The notes under the pieces are model-generated. The model did not search any database. It was given only the letters and a program-made list of their open reading frames with translations, and was not told the DNA's origin. Below are positions 1 through 12,252 of a DNA stretch of 64,000 nucleotides, one piece after another. Location of the stretch: contig JALIZF010001250.1 in NCBI GenBank assembly GCA_029948255.1, positions 62,001-126,000 on the forward strand, written 5' to 3'. Position numbers and translations under genes: made by a program. This DNA comes from Telmatactis stephensoni (Eukaryota > Cnidaria > Anthozoa > Actiniaria > Isophelliidae). Numbering within the stretch: the stretch's first letter is position 1; each line of letters begins with the position of its first letter.

Positions 1-63
1 GGTGCGGTTTTGAGCGCGTTTTGTGCATGTGAAGATCAGAAGAGGAAACCATAGATTAACGAG

Positions 64-3000
64 ATGAATTCTGTTGCTTGTCTACTTAGTTTGGGCCTGT
101 TGGCGTTGGTTTTGCCAGGAGGTAGGATATAGAATATATTTTGACATTAATTTTTGCTATTTTTTATTATTTCGTGTATTTTACCGGCGACTGTACTGAG
201 CAGGCCATGCGGTGGTTCGTTTACCCAATTACTCGAAATGTTCAGTAAACGCTTTCTAAAGTCTAAAATCTCTTCGTTTTACTGATAGTAGGTGTGTTCG
301 TGCGTATGAAAAGCGTGAATAATTCGAATTTCACCGTTACGTTTTGAAATGTTGAACTCTTTGCTTATTTGCCATATCATTAATTGCTGTCGTTCACTGG
401 TCATCCGTGCCGTTTTAGTTTTAGCCGTTCATGCTTCACCAACAGGCGGTGACAAAGTTAAGATTTGTTTGCGTACTGATAGAAGTAAAACACAACGATC
501 AATTGGCTGCATGTGATTCCGTGATTGAAATGATACTCCAGACATCTTAGGGAGTATTTACATGGCACTAGGCTATCCTAGCACTAGGATCATTCTGTTT
601 TATAGTAGGATGATCCTAGTACAAGTGAAGACACAAATTTCCACGTAAACAGGATTTCAGTAAATGTATAGCAGGTACTACGAGGGTGATTCGCCTACTC
701 AGAGATGATCATGATCAGCTAGTGCCATATAAACACTCCATTATCAAACCCAGTGTATTGTCAAGAAGTGTCAGATGTAGATGTTGCCATTCTTGCAGAT
801 CGTCAATGGGATCACGGAAAGTTCGGTACTGCTTTATCAGCCACATCAACTCAATCGTATACGCCTTCCCAATTTAACAACATATACGCTACTCATTTTG
901 ATGAAGAAAAAGGCGAAATATAAGCGAATCTTTTTGTTCAAATTTAGTCATGGCTCTCGCGGTCTTTCGTGTTACAAATTCACAGTGCTGTGATCACTAG
1001 AGCGAGAAATAACCTCGCTGCACGGAGTAACCATTGCATCTATTTATTGTACACGCATGGCCCATTACTTTCTGTTCTTCAAATTTAATCGATATTGAGT
1101 ACATATCATGTGAAATGACTGTTGATGATTTCAGTATTAATTCTACAAGCACGGGAAAAAAATAGCAAATCTGCCTGAAGTATCCTTAGTTAGTTAAAGA
1201 GGCTGAAGTTCTTGTAGAATACTCAAACGTGTCTGTTATGGCTTATGGCTAGCTATAGCGGTTTTATAGAAATAAGTTGTACATGTGCACTGAGTAAACA
1301 ATTTCTGAGCATTAAGCGTAGTTTTCAGATCCACAAAACACATTTTTAATTACACAACACTGAGCCAAGTAAGTTCATTAGCAACACATGGAATATCAAT
1401 TGACATTAGGCTCAGATTTCAGCCGTCAGGGATTCGTGCGCCCACGATACGGCTGGGTGCGTGAGCAGAAAGTCTTTTCTGTGACGTTTATAAACGCATT
1501 ATCTGTCAAATCAAGGGCAAGAGGTCAAAGTGAGTTGTCTGTGTAAATCCCCCCGGGGGGGGGGGGGACTCCATTGTAAAAGAATCGCGGGTATGCTCGT
1601 CGGAAATTTTCAAAAATACCCCTAAAAGATACCGGAAGTCTATTTAAAAGGGCGTGGCCGGACGATTGTTTAATCCGATAACAATTTAATGTACATTATT
1701 GATAAAAAACAAAACAAAATTGGATGGTCAACATGCTTTTGTTGGGCACATCAGTTTCTTCCATTTGAGAACGAGATAATAAGCGATGGGCTCTTTTAAC
1801 ACCCTAAAAGATACCAAATCGATTTTTACCCCTAAGAGATACGACGAGCATACCCGATCCTTTCTCAATGGAGTCCTCACCCCCCCCCCCCCCCCCCCCC
1901 CCGAGTGTAAATCTAATACAACGAACCTTTGTGGCCTTTATTGTCCGTGAAAAAGCCTGCATAGTACGAGAGAAAATCAAGTTATTTATAAGACTTCATA
2001 TAACAATGGGCTTTTGGCAGGTCTTGCGTGACATTTTAAATTTTAATCCAACAAAAACAAAAATATAAAGGCCATTATTTCTTTTTATAGTGAAATCGTC
2101 GAGTTGGCTCCGTGACAGGATGCGTCTGAAACCGCATCTTTTACCGCTTTTGCAATGCACGTTGAAGCGGCGCTCACTTAAAAGCTCTTACACAAAAGAA
2201 ACGCCAAAATACAGAATTTTGAGACCTTCATGCTGGGGGTATATCAACCTACGGGAAACATGTTTTTGAAGTAAAATTATAGAAACTCGTTTCTTAATAG
2301 AGTTTTCTTAATTGAAAACTTTCAACCAAGCACTGAGTCAAACACAACAGACATAAAAAGCTAACAATTTGCAATCTTCACCACATAAAATTTCTGTCCT
2401 ATTTTAACCCATAAGAGGTATCTCTAAAAGGAAATCAAATCATTCAGTAATTAGAAAAAATCAAAATATGTGTCGTAGCATTTTTTCCGGTTTTAATTAA
2501 TAGGATGCACAGTTTAAACAATACCACCATTAGCACCTTGCTTTATTCCATGCCGTTCAGCACTATACCTTTTAGACCGTCCATCTTACTAAACAAGCAT
2601 TACTTTGTATTGCAGGCAACTCTCTTAAATGTTATTTAAAGCGCTGTTCCTCCACGACGTCGACTATACCCGGGGTTCCTTCATCGGCTTCTTGTGAATC
2701 TTTACAGAAACACACTTGCCCCCCAGGAAGCGACCGCTGCATGACAATGAGGTAAATTTGCAGGTAGCTTTTTAGATATAGTACATGCGTTCTGATTGGC
2801 TTAGAAGAGTTCCAGACGAGACTATGGAAACACGGCAAATTTTAGCTTCGGCCAGCGAAATAGGTGTGGAATACGCGGCTCATGCTTTCCCTACGCCCTC
2901 TATATATTCCAGAACCAGGCCTCTTTTTATCCTGCTTCGCTTCGGTAAAACAGAGTTCAGAAAAAATGCATGCACATGCATTACATGAACCAATCAGGCA

Positions 3001-4773
3001 CTGTAAAATTTTGGTGTGACCTGCATGGTTACAAGGCTTTTTGACAGGTCATATAGGGCTTGGATTTGCTCCAATTTGAGTAAAATACATACTTAACCGG
3101 CTTCGATGAATTCGTTTTCAAAATGAGCCCCATATAGCTGATTTAATTCAGATAAACTTCAACAATAGCTTTGTAGGATATTTTGAAGCTTGTAATACTA
3201 ATGTCGTTCGTTTATCCCTGCCGGCCAGGTACATTCCTTGAAGATTCCAAGATCCTTGCTCTGCTTTCGTTCTCATTTTCTTCTGAAAATCTTAATAAAT
3301 CGGTGTCTTAAACCTCGATGAAAGGTCGAGGAACCGCCATTGTTTGAAAGCACAAGCGACAAGATGGAGAAACAAAAGGGCGGGAAAAAGTGAGCGCGAG
3401 CGCACATCCGGGACCTGCGATACATCGTTTTTCATATTTTTACCCAATGAAAATATAATGTAAACTAAAGATATCGACGAGGGCGAGCTTTAACTTTCCA
3501 GAAAAAAAAAAAGGAAAACAAAAACAGATTATTAAGGAGAGAACAAAGATATTGATCAATTCTATGTCTCTTTTCTTCTAACAAAGGACGAAATTGAAAA
3601 TGGTTGGAATGACTACCGAGGAAGAGGTGCAAAATTGCACTATGTCTTTGATGTGCACTTCCAACGCATTTTGTGAGGGATTCAACGTTACAGGCGCTGC
3701 GGTTGAATGTCAAATTGGCTGCTGTCAGAGCGATCTTTGTAATAGCGGTTGGCCAATAGTAACACAAGTACCTCCTCCAACAGGTGGTGGTCCATCGGGT
3801 ATGTATAGATGGGGAGATAATACCACAGTAGAACGTCTCCTTACGGACACCTCCATAATACGAACACCTCACTATAACGGACAGGATTGTTTGTCCCCAC
3901 AGATGGAACTCCATACATTTCCTTGTAAATGAAACCTCTATAAAATGGACACTACTTTATCACGAACTCTTTTTTTTGGCCTTTTGGTGTCCACTTTAGA
4001 GAGTTACCTTCAGGGCTTGTTTGAGACTGTCCTAAAACTGATCATAGATCGTATCCTTTCTTGGTAATATGGGATATTTGAAGGTGAAATTATTACAGGG
4101 ACTCCCAAACCATCTCAGAGGTCCACTACACATTGTTCTCTTGTTGATTTATTATTGAGCTCTTCTACATAAAAATCAATCAACATAATCAAATGTCTAG
4201 AAGATTCTTCCCTTGGGCTTCCGCCATTTTCAGGCAAAGCCTGGAAAGCCATTTGATTGCCAAAAAAATGCCCAAAAAGTGCTTTGCATGAGTACAGCTT
4301 GCGTTAAGAGTTAACTATTCTTATCTCTTCCATCAGGAGCTGATTTGTCTTGCTATTCTTGTGCGAGTGCGAATTTCAATTTAACCGATGTCGACCTTCC
4401 CAAATCTGACTGCACGAAACCTGCCAAGCAAACTTGTGGTCCAGACATCATTCCCGGGATGAAGCAAAATCGTTGCGTACGGATCAAATTGCAGCGAAGA
4501 GGCGAAGAATATGAAATGCGCAACTGCAGTGGACCATCCTTATGCAACGCTGCTTTGGTTTGTGCAATGGGCAACAAGACTGGAGATCTGAGTGCATGTA
4601 GCGCCAATTGTTGCCAGGGAAACCTTTGTAACGGTGATGCTGCACCATCGTCCAAATCGCCATCGACCAAACCGCCATCACCAGAAGGTGGTTCTACTAG
4701 CCTTACTGGTACACTGACATGTGTGCTGGTAATGTTTACAGGCGTAATAGTTCTGTTAGCTGACATGATATGA
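64..4773 (+). CDS. Two-domain Ly6/uPAR (LU) GPI-anchored protein, gene 1
   Basis: Spliced model, 280 residues: exons 64-121, 2616-2751, 3587-3798, 4337-4773, with phases 1, 2, 1 agreeing at each GT-AG junction. An in-frame TAG at 52-54 supports the ATG at 64. Exon 1 is a signal peptide (MNSVACLLSLGLLALVLPG). LU domain 1 spans about residues 25-117 and ends in CCQSDLCN; it is split between exons 2 and 3. LU domain 2 spans about 141-234 and ends in CCQGNLCN; it lies in one exon. A Ser/Thr/Pro-rich stretch and a hydrophobic C-terminus (TCVLVMFTGVIVLLADMI) follow, the usual sign of GPI anchoring. Each domain has 12 cysteines. Family members are disulfide-rich cell-surface proteins; the ligand cannot be read from sequence. 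The neighbour at 6649 is a paralogue with the same layout. Model is firm; function is inferred only from the family. Confidence 0.86.
1549..1902. mobile_element. MITE-like inverted-repeat element bounded by poly-G and poly-C
   Basis: Inverted ends actccattgtaaaagaatcg (from 1568) and the near complement ending caatggagt (to about 1874) continue into ATGCTCGTCG/CGACGAGCAT. The left end is preceded by 13 G (1555-1567) and the right end is followed by 23 C (1880-1902). No coding capacity. It lies in intron 1 of LU gene 1. Confidence 0.7.
3812..3990 (+). repeat. Dispersed repeat family D, copy 1
   Basis: Contains the phrase pattern 'acggacacctccataat' and 'aaacctctataaaa(t)ggacac', shared with 20645-21245 and, inverted, with 31480-31615. 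It lies in intron 3 of LU gene 1 just after the exon 3 donor. The repeated 'ggaca cct' wording resembles terminal parts of pogo/Tigger-like transposons, but this is only a resemblance. Confidence 0.6.
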
Positions 4774-5544
4774 TGACTGTTTTTTTTAACAAAGTCGTAA
4801 ACACTGTGCAAACACTTTTAAGTATGTTGGCCTAGTCTCAGTGTTGGCCAACTAACTAAGAAGTCTTAAACGTACGTTGTGTTCAAACGTATCCAACATG
4901 ATATTGAAGACACTGGTGATAAACGTTCGCGCATGCTCGTAGTCACGTCTTTGTTCTTTTGTTAACTTATGCAAATTTCGATTTAAGCTTGCCTTCAACA
5001 ACGGTTTTCACAAAATGTCAAAACTTAAGGTCAGTTCTTGAAACTTAGGGCCAGTATTTACATAATGTCTTCATAAATGCGATATCTTTGTCTCAAAAAA
5101 GTATTCAAGAGAAATTTTATGCATACACCGAGAACACGAGCATTTCATTTCAAGCTAAAACTCACACATTCCTTAAGAAAACATCGTAATGTGCACGCAT
5201 GCGCGGACGTTTTTCACTAGTGTCGATGTTGAAGTTATCAGTGTTTTCAGCATTTTTACGAGATTTAATACTTTGTTACAAAAATTTAATTCTTACATTA
5301 TATTGTTCAGCTCGAAGTTCAAACAGACTCATCGTTATGTTACGTTTTTGTAATAAAACAAAAGCAATCTTGGAATAATATATTAATAATTGTGTTTGGA
5401 GCTTAGTTTTAGAAATATACTTAATGATAATTTTGGGCCGAAAAAGGACTGGAAAAGTGTAGAAACAGGGTCCCGCGGTTTGTTTACCACAGGAAGCCCA
5501 AAAATCGAAACGCATTTCTTGATACGGAAAGAAGTTGAAACAAG

Positions 5545-5625
5545 GATGTGAGGTCAGGATTGGGGGTCGAACTAGGGATCTCTCGCACCGAAGGCCACAC
5601 TAACCAGCTGTTCCATTCTTGCATA
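5545..5625 (-). repeat. tRNA-derived SINE-like fragment
   Basis: Read on the minus strand it has a box A-like AGCTGGTTAGTGTGG and a box B-like AGTTCGACCCC at tRNA spacing, but no closing acceptor stem. This is typical of the head of a tRNA-derived SINE rather than a functional tRNA. Confidence 0.45.
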
Positions 5626-5764
5626 CCTTTCCAATCTTCCTCGATAAACAATTAAACAAAACTTTTACGGAGAAACTCATGCCACAGAAGCCAAACTCAG
5701 TTCCAAACAATGAGGTTAAGGACTTTGTAGTATATTCTATTGACTATCTTTTTCTCCCAGTACT

Positions 5765-5965
5765 TTTCTATTTTTTCCCGTGCTCAAAATTAAGCTCAAA
5801 GATACAGATATGGGAAAATCTAAAGAAAACAATTCTAAAAATATTGCTTGGGATTCCTGTGATCCAGACGCGTCTGTAATTAAGCCCGCGAAAAATCTCG
5901 CGCGTGCGCAGTCGTTTTGCCGCGGTGTCGCGCCAAGTGCCAGATCGACACATGCAAAAAAAGTC
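5765..5965 (+). repeat. Dispersed repeat family E, copy 1
   Basis: Shares gatatgggaaaatctaaaga and ttgcttgggattcctgtgat with the inverted copy at 9860-10115. The two lie in opposite orientation beside and inside LU gene 2. Apparent ORFs here are inside the repeat and are not genes. Confidence 0.6.
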
Positions 5966-6648
5966 AAATGTTTTCCCGCCAAAAACGCACTCGTGCCTTT
6001 GGAGAGTTTTGCGTTCCTGATACTGAATCGTAAATTAAAACTTTGTAAAGGAAATCATCAACGGTCGTCGAGCAGAGGGGTTGTTTTTGAAGGTTATCTA
6101 AAAATATCTCTTTTCTCGCAGAGTATAGTAGTTGGAACGCCCACAATCTAAGCTATCAATACGACTGTCTCCCGCCATAAAAACTTGGTTAATTTGTCAA
6201 CTAATTAATTACAATAAAACTATACCCGTGTGAATACCGCAATCTGACTCGGGTCTCGTCGAAACTCTTTTTATTACTTTTGTGGTAAGAATTGTGGTAG
6301 ATTGGTTAAGAAATCGAAAATCCTCGATTGAAAATATTATGACAAACGCCCATACAGGTCTTAAATGTTTTTCATTCCAATTCATTTTCTAAACTGCTAA
6401 ACATCATAAAGTTTTTACTTTGCATGGTGCAGGATTTTATTTTGTAACTAGTTGGGATATATTTTCTAGATTTGAGCATTTGAGTGTGAGCTGATTGCTC
6501 TTTTTGTCAAGGTGGTGAGCTTTTGTGTTTAGATGCAAATTGTGTGTGGATTCGTCATCTATTGTGGAAATCTCTCCGATTCTTTTGAAACCGTCACAAG
6601 GTGGTACCAGTGTCTGATATTGGAATGATTTACAAGTTCACGAAGATC

Positions 6649-9600
6649 ATGTTTATCAAATCTTTCTTGGTTTTTGCAGTCGTGATTCTAAATTCTCACG
6701 CAGGTAAGTTTTTGTGTAATCTTGGATTGGATGTATCATTTGTATAGCCGTGAGCTCGATACTGTGATTTTTCCAAGTCATCGTTTATCAGTCGGCGGTC
6801 GCCAATCTTTCCACGATCTGATACAACCAGCTAATGGTGAACAACATCTGGAGCTATCATCCCTAGCATAACAAACTTCAGATTTACGTAAAATATTTTG
6901 GAAAGTTCTAAATTTTAACTCATTTAGATTTGAATAATACTCTTGACCCTCCGACTTTTTTCCTTTTTTGCAGCCATGAATACTTGAACCATTTTATTTT
7001 CAAGTTGCTTTCGTTATAACGCAGAATTTAATTTCATTATGGAAATAATTCAGATTGTACCAAAGCAATTCACGCATTTCCCTCTATTTTAATGCTTAAG
7101 TCCAGATTTTAATATATTCTCGTTCTTTGTTTTTGGCTTGGGAATTCAATACTTACGCGCGTTTTAATTTTGGCTGAGCTAAAACATGTAGTTTCTTTGC
7201 AGTTAGTTTGGATAAAGTCCGCCGGAGCCGTATTCATTAGGTGTTTTTTACTTTTGCTTTGTTTCCCGTGTTTTTTCGGGTATACAATGATCAACACAAG
7301 TCTAGTTCCATCATTGTCACATTGCGTGTGCCCATCTGTCATCGGCTGTGAAACTCAGGCAACACCCGCAACAAGGACTGTGAATCGCGCGAAGTAAAAT
7401 TTCCTCTTTAAGTCGCATCTGCACAAGCAAGTTTTCTTGATAAGCTTTCCTTGACAAAAAAACTTGCTCATTAGACGACGAAGAATTAAAATTGACTCTT
7501 TTTCCTTGCCAAATAAAGTTTGCTTGTGTAGATGCAACTTTAGATTTGTGAAGATCAATTCTATTCCAACGCATAAGCACAAGGTTGTTTCAATACGACG
7601 ATAGAAATTCTTCCAAATTTTTGATCAATAGAAGCAATGCGTCTTTTAAACATTTGCCTTTAATTATTATGACATACTGCTAAGATTTTGCTTAATTTCC
7701 AACATGTCGTGATTTTCATATCGTATTTTTAGCTGCATATTTCATTAGGTAATTCCAGCGGTCAACTGATGTCTATTTGTTGATTTATTCACAGGTCAAA
7801 CCATTCAATGCTACTCGTACCAATGTTTCAACCTGACCAACTCACATCAACCGTCATGTGCCCCGCCCAAGATAATCACGTGCCCAGTGAATCCCCATTC
7901 TCTTGTTCCTCCAAACCGCTGTATGACGCAAAGGTAGGACACGTGATAATGTTAAAGTCAGTAGCGCCCACGTGATAATCACGTGCCCAGTGAATCCCCA
8001 TTCTCTTGTTCCTCCAAACCGCTGTATGACGCAAAGGTAGGACACGTGATAATGTTTTTAAAGATAGCAGCGCCCGCGTGATTGTCACGTGTCTTGTGAA
8101 TCCCCATTCTCTTGTTCCTCCAAACCGCTGTATGACGCAAAGGTAGGACACGTGATGTTTTTAAAGATAGCAGCGCCCACGTGATTGTCACGTGTCTAGT
8201 GAATCCCCATTCTCTTGTTTCTGCAAATCGCTATGTAACGCGAAGGTTGGACACATGTTTTTAAAGTTGATAACACATACGTGATTATCAAAAAAAGTTG
8301 AGGTCTTCATTCAAGCGGTCGAAATCTTTATTATACATATTTATATATAAATATATATGAAAAGGCAGCTGCCTTAACCGTGCCGTGACAGTGCCGTTTT
8401 CACAGTAATACGAAATCCACTCTCCCAAGTGGTATAAACTAAGCTTTTCCACCGTTAGTAACATGGAGCTTTTGTATCATTATGCCGGAAACGTACCGCG
8501 CGCATCCGTGGCCGTGTCAGTACCGTGATATCTATAAAAACATTCAAAGTTCACGACATAACAGTACCGTACCTCACCTTGCCGTGACCGCACCGTTATC
8601 ACAGCCATACGAAAGCTGCTCTGAATGCGTATGTGCATTTTACCGGCGCCAGTTGCATGCGCAAAAAACACAACGCCGGACGTAACTGCTAAAGTCAGAC
8701 GTTACTAACAGTGGTTTAAACGGACTGAACGTCCTTCGTTTACACAGAGGTTCGATGTTAACAGTTACGGCCAACGTTAAGTTTTATACAACTGTCCCCT
8801 GAGCATTATTCGTGACATTGCTTTATAGCAGTTAAAAACGAGGACAATAAAGAGTGCAAAAATAGAAACTGAAAGATAACAAGTGATCGGTGAATATCTT
8901 AAGCCGTCACATGCGAAGACGAAAAATGTGGTATTTGAAATACTCTTCCATATGGTCTTCCCTATAAAATATGCATGTGACTTCCTCGATCGTCAAAACT
9001 AAACAATAGTCTACAACGCTGCGTGGCCAACAATGCTTATTTTTGTGACATAAATAGCTTACACAGTTAGCCGTGTTTTTTTGCGTGCCGCTATAATAGC
9101 CCACTTTCAATATTCTGGCTGAGTCAGTGATAACAAACAAAGCAATTGAAGACGAGGCTCCGGGGAAACAATGGAGTAATCCTAATATATTTTTTTATTT
9201 CTCCGCAGCCTTGTCTTGAATTGCTTTGTGCGTGATCATTCAACCAGAATATCGAAAATGAATTATTTAAGGATAAAATGATTTGCGGTTAATATTTTTT
9301 TGCTTGTTTTGATTGGATTTATAGGTTTGTGGTTATCCAGTTTTAATTTCGCTGAACATCTTTGCGCCTTGGAAACGAAATACAAATCACAAGTGCGCAT
9401 GCGCGCATGTCCATATTTTAACATTGTTTGGGATTGGGGGAGGGGAGGGTACTCTGAGTGACCTTGCACTACTACTATAGGGTAGCGCTCTTAGCTTGCA
9501 TGCGTCCCGCGAGTCTCTCGAAGCACTGGGGTCACTCTCAAGCATCTATGATTCCCAGTTTCCCAAGGCCTGGTAATTCCATTACTTCTGTTGTTATTTT

Positions 9601-10735
9601 CAGATTCACTGCTAAACTTAAGGGTGGGCTAGCACACCAAGAGATTCGGGGATGTTCTGATAACCTACAGTGTCGCAACGATCAACTTTGTCACCAAGCC
9701 AAACAACATGATGATATTAAAACTTGCGAGACCACCTGTTGCCAGGGAGATCTTTGTAACCGTGAGGGACCGGTAGCTAGACATATCGCCGCTGACCCCT
9801 TGGCACCGTCTGGTAGGTTACGTTTGAAATAAAATGCATTACAAAATGTCTTAATTAAATGGTGAAACTCCTTTGAGAACATCAAGGCAATAATGAAAAC
9901 TAAGTGAAACATAACAAAAGAACCCACCGAAAAGGATTCTGGGTGTGTAGGTATGAAATATGGATGACACAGCGGCAAAACGACTACGCATGCGTGAGAT
10001 TTCGCGGGCTTTAATACGCGCGTCCGCGTCTTCATCACAGGAATCCCAAGCAATGTTTTTATAATTTTTTCTTTAGATTTTCCCATATCATATCATTGAG
10101 CTTAATTTTGAGTATGGGTGGAAACGGTAAAGCACTAAGGTGACAAAGGCAGTGAAGACTTATAACGAAAACAAATCCGACCATTGACCATTGTCAAAAA
10201 TTATCATTTATCAACTGAAATTGGGATTCCTTTCAAAGGTAATGACTTGTCTTGTTACGCATGCTCAAATGCCACTGAACCAGGTGAGACCCCAGCAATC
10301 AACTGCAGTCACCCAATCAAACAGCAATGTGGGAATGATCCGCTGACCAACGTACCCCAAGATCGCTGCATCACCATTACAATGTCTACTAGGATGCCAG
10401 GCCCTCGCGGTCTAATGACCCTACACCAGGAAATGCGTCATTGTAGTTCTGAACATTATTGTGCGTTCTGCAAACATGCCAACGTGTCGGGAACCCTGGC
10501 GAGCTGTAGAGCAACCTGTTGCCATGGAAACATGTGTAACAATGAGGGAATGGCAGTGATGACGTCAACTTTAAAACCCTTGACAACTGTGCTAACTGAA
10601 GAGGAGAAGTTTGCAAGACATGGCGCTCAAACTGATGCACCAACTACCGCAAAAACTGGAGTTTCTTCTAACTATCCAATGTTTGGTTTCAAGTTTTCTT
10701 TCTTGATTTGTATTTTGTTAAAAATGTTTCTTTGA
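6649..10735 (+). CDS. Two-domain Ly6/uPAR (LU) GPI-anchored protein, gene 2
   Basis: Spliced model, 299 residues: exons 6649-6703, 7795-7933, 9604-9812, 10239-10735, phases 1, 2, 1 as in gene 1. An in-frame ATG at 6625 would add eight residues. Exon 1 encodes a signal peptide (MFIKSFLVFAVVILNSHAG). LU domain 1 (about 24-116) ends CCQGDLCN; LU domain 2 (about 140-235) ends CCHGNMCN. The CN of domain 1 falls at residues 116-117 in both gene 1 and gene 2, and both have a Cx4C opening in domain 1 and Cx2C in domain 2, so the genes are tandem duplicates. The C-terminus is hydrophobic (FKFSFLICILLKMFL), consistent with GPI attachment. The donor of exon 2 (gtagga at 7934) is the first of four tandem copies of exon end plus donor (see repeat at 7872-8275). 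Intron 3 holds a dispersed repeat. The ligand is unknown. Confidence 0.86.
7872..8275 (+). repeat. Four-copy tandem repeat of an exon 3' end plus splice donor (LU gene 2)
   Basis: A unit of 103-106 bases is repeated four times; the shared anchor gaatccccattctcttg starts at 7889, 7992, 8098 and 8201. Each unit contains the last part of exon 2 of LU gene 2 (PVNPHSLVPPNRCMTQ) and its donor: gtagga at 7934, 8037 and 8143, decayed to gttgga at 8246. Unit edges carry CACGTG-rich near-palindromes. Copies 1-3 are nearly identical, so the expansion looks recent. Period is 1 modulo 3, so later donors would shift frame. Confidence 0.92.
8365..8630. mobile_element. Degenerate MITE family A copies
   Basis: Two decayed copies of the family seen intact at 52640-52787: one ends cacagtaatacgaaatccac near 8425, the other (about 8482-8624) shows gtaccgtgatatctataaaa and ends catacgaaagctgctct. 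It lies in intron 2 of LU gene 2. Confidence 0.55.
9860..10115 (-). repeat. Dispersed repeat family E, copy 2 (inverted)
   Basis: Reverse-complement match to 5765-5965 at one end; its other end (aactcctttgagaac, aaaggattctgg) recurs at 29525-29625. It occupies intron 3 of LU gene 2. Confidence 0.6.
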
Positions 10736-10827
10736 GTCTGATGGCCTGATCAGTAAAGCCCTAACTGGTTCGAACTCAATCATCCGTTTGAATGTCACAT
10801 GTTTCATTTTTCATTCGTATCTTCCTT

Positions 10828-11330
10828 CAACAATAGGCACTTTGTAGGACCTGGTCACGTGATACAAGACAGAAATATCCAGTGCTCTGGGCACAAAATA
10901 GACGGCATCATTAGAAAGAGCACCTTCAAATTAGAATTTTTCGTGAGTCTTGAACACATGATTTTTTTAAAGGAATGGCTTGCCACGGTCAGTCATATAA
11001 TCTTTGTATATGTATATGGATTGATCCGCGGTAATGGAACTAGAAATATTGAGAGATCATCACGGATATGTATGGCTTTTCTAAAGCAATTGCCTAAATT
11101 ACTTACATATCCGTGATGATCTCTCAATATTTCTAGTTCCATATAATCTTTGCAGAAAATGTCAATATTAATAAATCCTAAATCATTTACAATGTCAAAA
11201 AATGTTAAAACGCAACAGAAACACTAAGTGTAAAGTGCTCTTTCTCAGTCATGTCGACCATTTTATAGTCAGAGTTGATATTGCGATGACATGCGCCACG
11301 TGACCAGGTCCTACAAAGGACCTATTGTTG
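10828..11330. mobile_element. Palindromic MITE, about 500 bp, with a perfect internal hairpin
   Basis: Ends caacaataggcactttgtag and the inverse ctacaaaggacctattgttg form about 34 bp terminal inverted repeats with few mismatches. Inside, arms 11036-11072 and 11104-11140 are perfect 37-base complements with a 31-base loop. It follows LU gene 2. ORFs here are accidental. Confidence 0.75.
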
Positions 11331-11459
11331 TTTTTTTCCATAAGAATTTATTTCAAAATCAAAATGTGAAAATTTCAAAATGTACGTTGGGGCTTTCAGG
11401 AGACGTTCCTTTTAAGACCAGTGCCATTTCATTAGAATATAGTTAACGCACTCTTAAAC

Positions 11460-11512
11460 TAAATGGTTAACAACATGTCTAAAATGTCTAAAATGTCTAA
11501 ATGTCTAAACAT
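11460..11512. repeat. Short tandem repeat (aaaatgtct)n
   Basis: About four copies of aaaatgtct/aaatgtct in a row. No gene context. Confidence 0.7.
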
Positions 11513-12252
11513 ATTGATCATTGTTTAAAAGTGAATTATACGTAGTTAAATATTTCCGAGGCAAAAGTTAAGTGCCTTGGATAAAATTCTAAAACAAAAT
11601 CAGCGCAGTTTTTATGTTTAACATATCAAACAATATTGCCAATAAAACGTTGTCATTCGCTCGGCAGTCAACTCTATTCCATATTTGGGCAGGCATTACC
11701 TTATTTGGAAGTCACGTTGATCCATTTTTGCTGATTTTTCGACAAAACGGTCGAGAATTTGACCAAAACTTGCAGAAATTGTAGCTATGAAACACATCAC
11801 ATTGTCCACCATCTTGAAAATTGCTTAGAAACCTCGCTTTTCAATAAACAGGAAACCCAATGGTAAAAACACAGGAAGCCCGCGAAAGGCAACAATTGTT
11901 TTGAAAGCAAGTTTGATGCAGCGTATTCAATTTAATTTTGTTTGTAAACAATACACGCTAGTAGGTTATTCCTTGAAAGAAACCTAATATATGATAGTTC
12001 ATAGGTTTGTTTGATAGTTAATTGTTTTATTGATTAATTGATAGTTTATACAAGGAAAAAGTGAAATGAAAAGAAGTGATCAGTTAAGAATCAAATATTA
12101 TAACAGACATTCCAATTATAAACTGATGAAATGTTAGAAAGAAAAGTGAAACGGATGAAGTGATAAAAAATCAAAACTTTTTACAAATTCTAGTATACTT
12201 TTTTCATTTCATTTCATACATTATCTTCAAATACTTAGATATATTTCACAAC

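Noticed and set aside
1868..2068. 66-codon ORF starting with a proline run
   Set aside because: The prolines come from the poly-C run at the end of an inverted-repeat element; no family match.
5737..6151. Several overlapping ORFs on both strands
   Set aside because: They fall in dispersed repeat E and share no protein family; the same sequence recurs inverted at 9860-10115.
7854..8191. Three repetitive minus-strand ORFs (LPLRHTAVWRNKRMG-like)
   Set aside because: They are antisense readings of the four-copy exon/donor repeat of LU gene 2.
7872..8275. CRISPR-like array
   Set aside because: Units are directly adjacent copies of an exon end with no spacers, in eukaryotic intron-bearing DNA.
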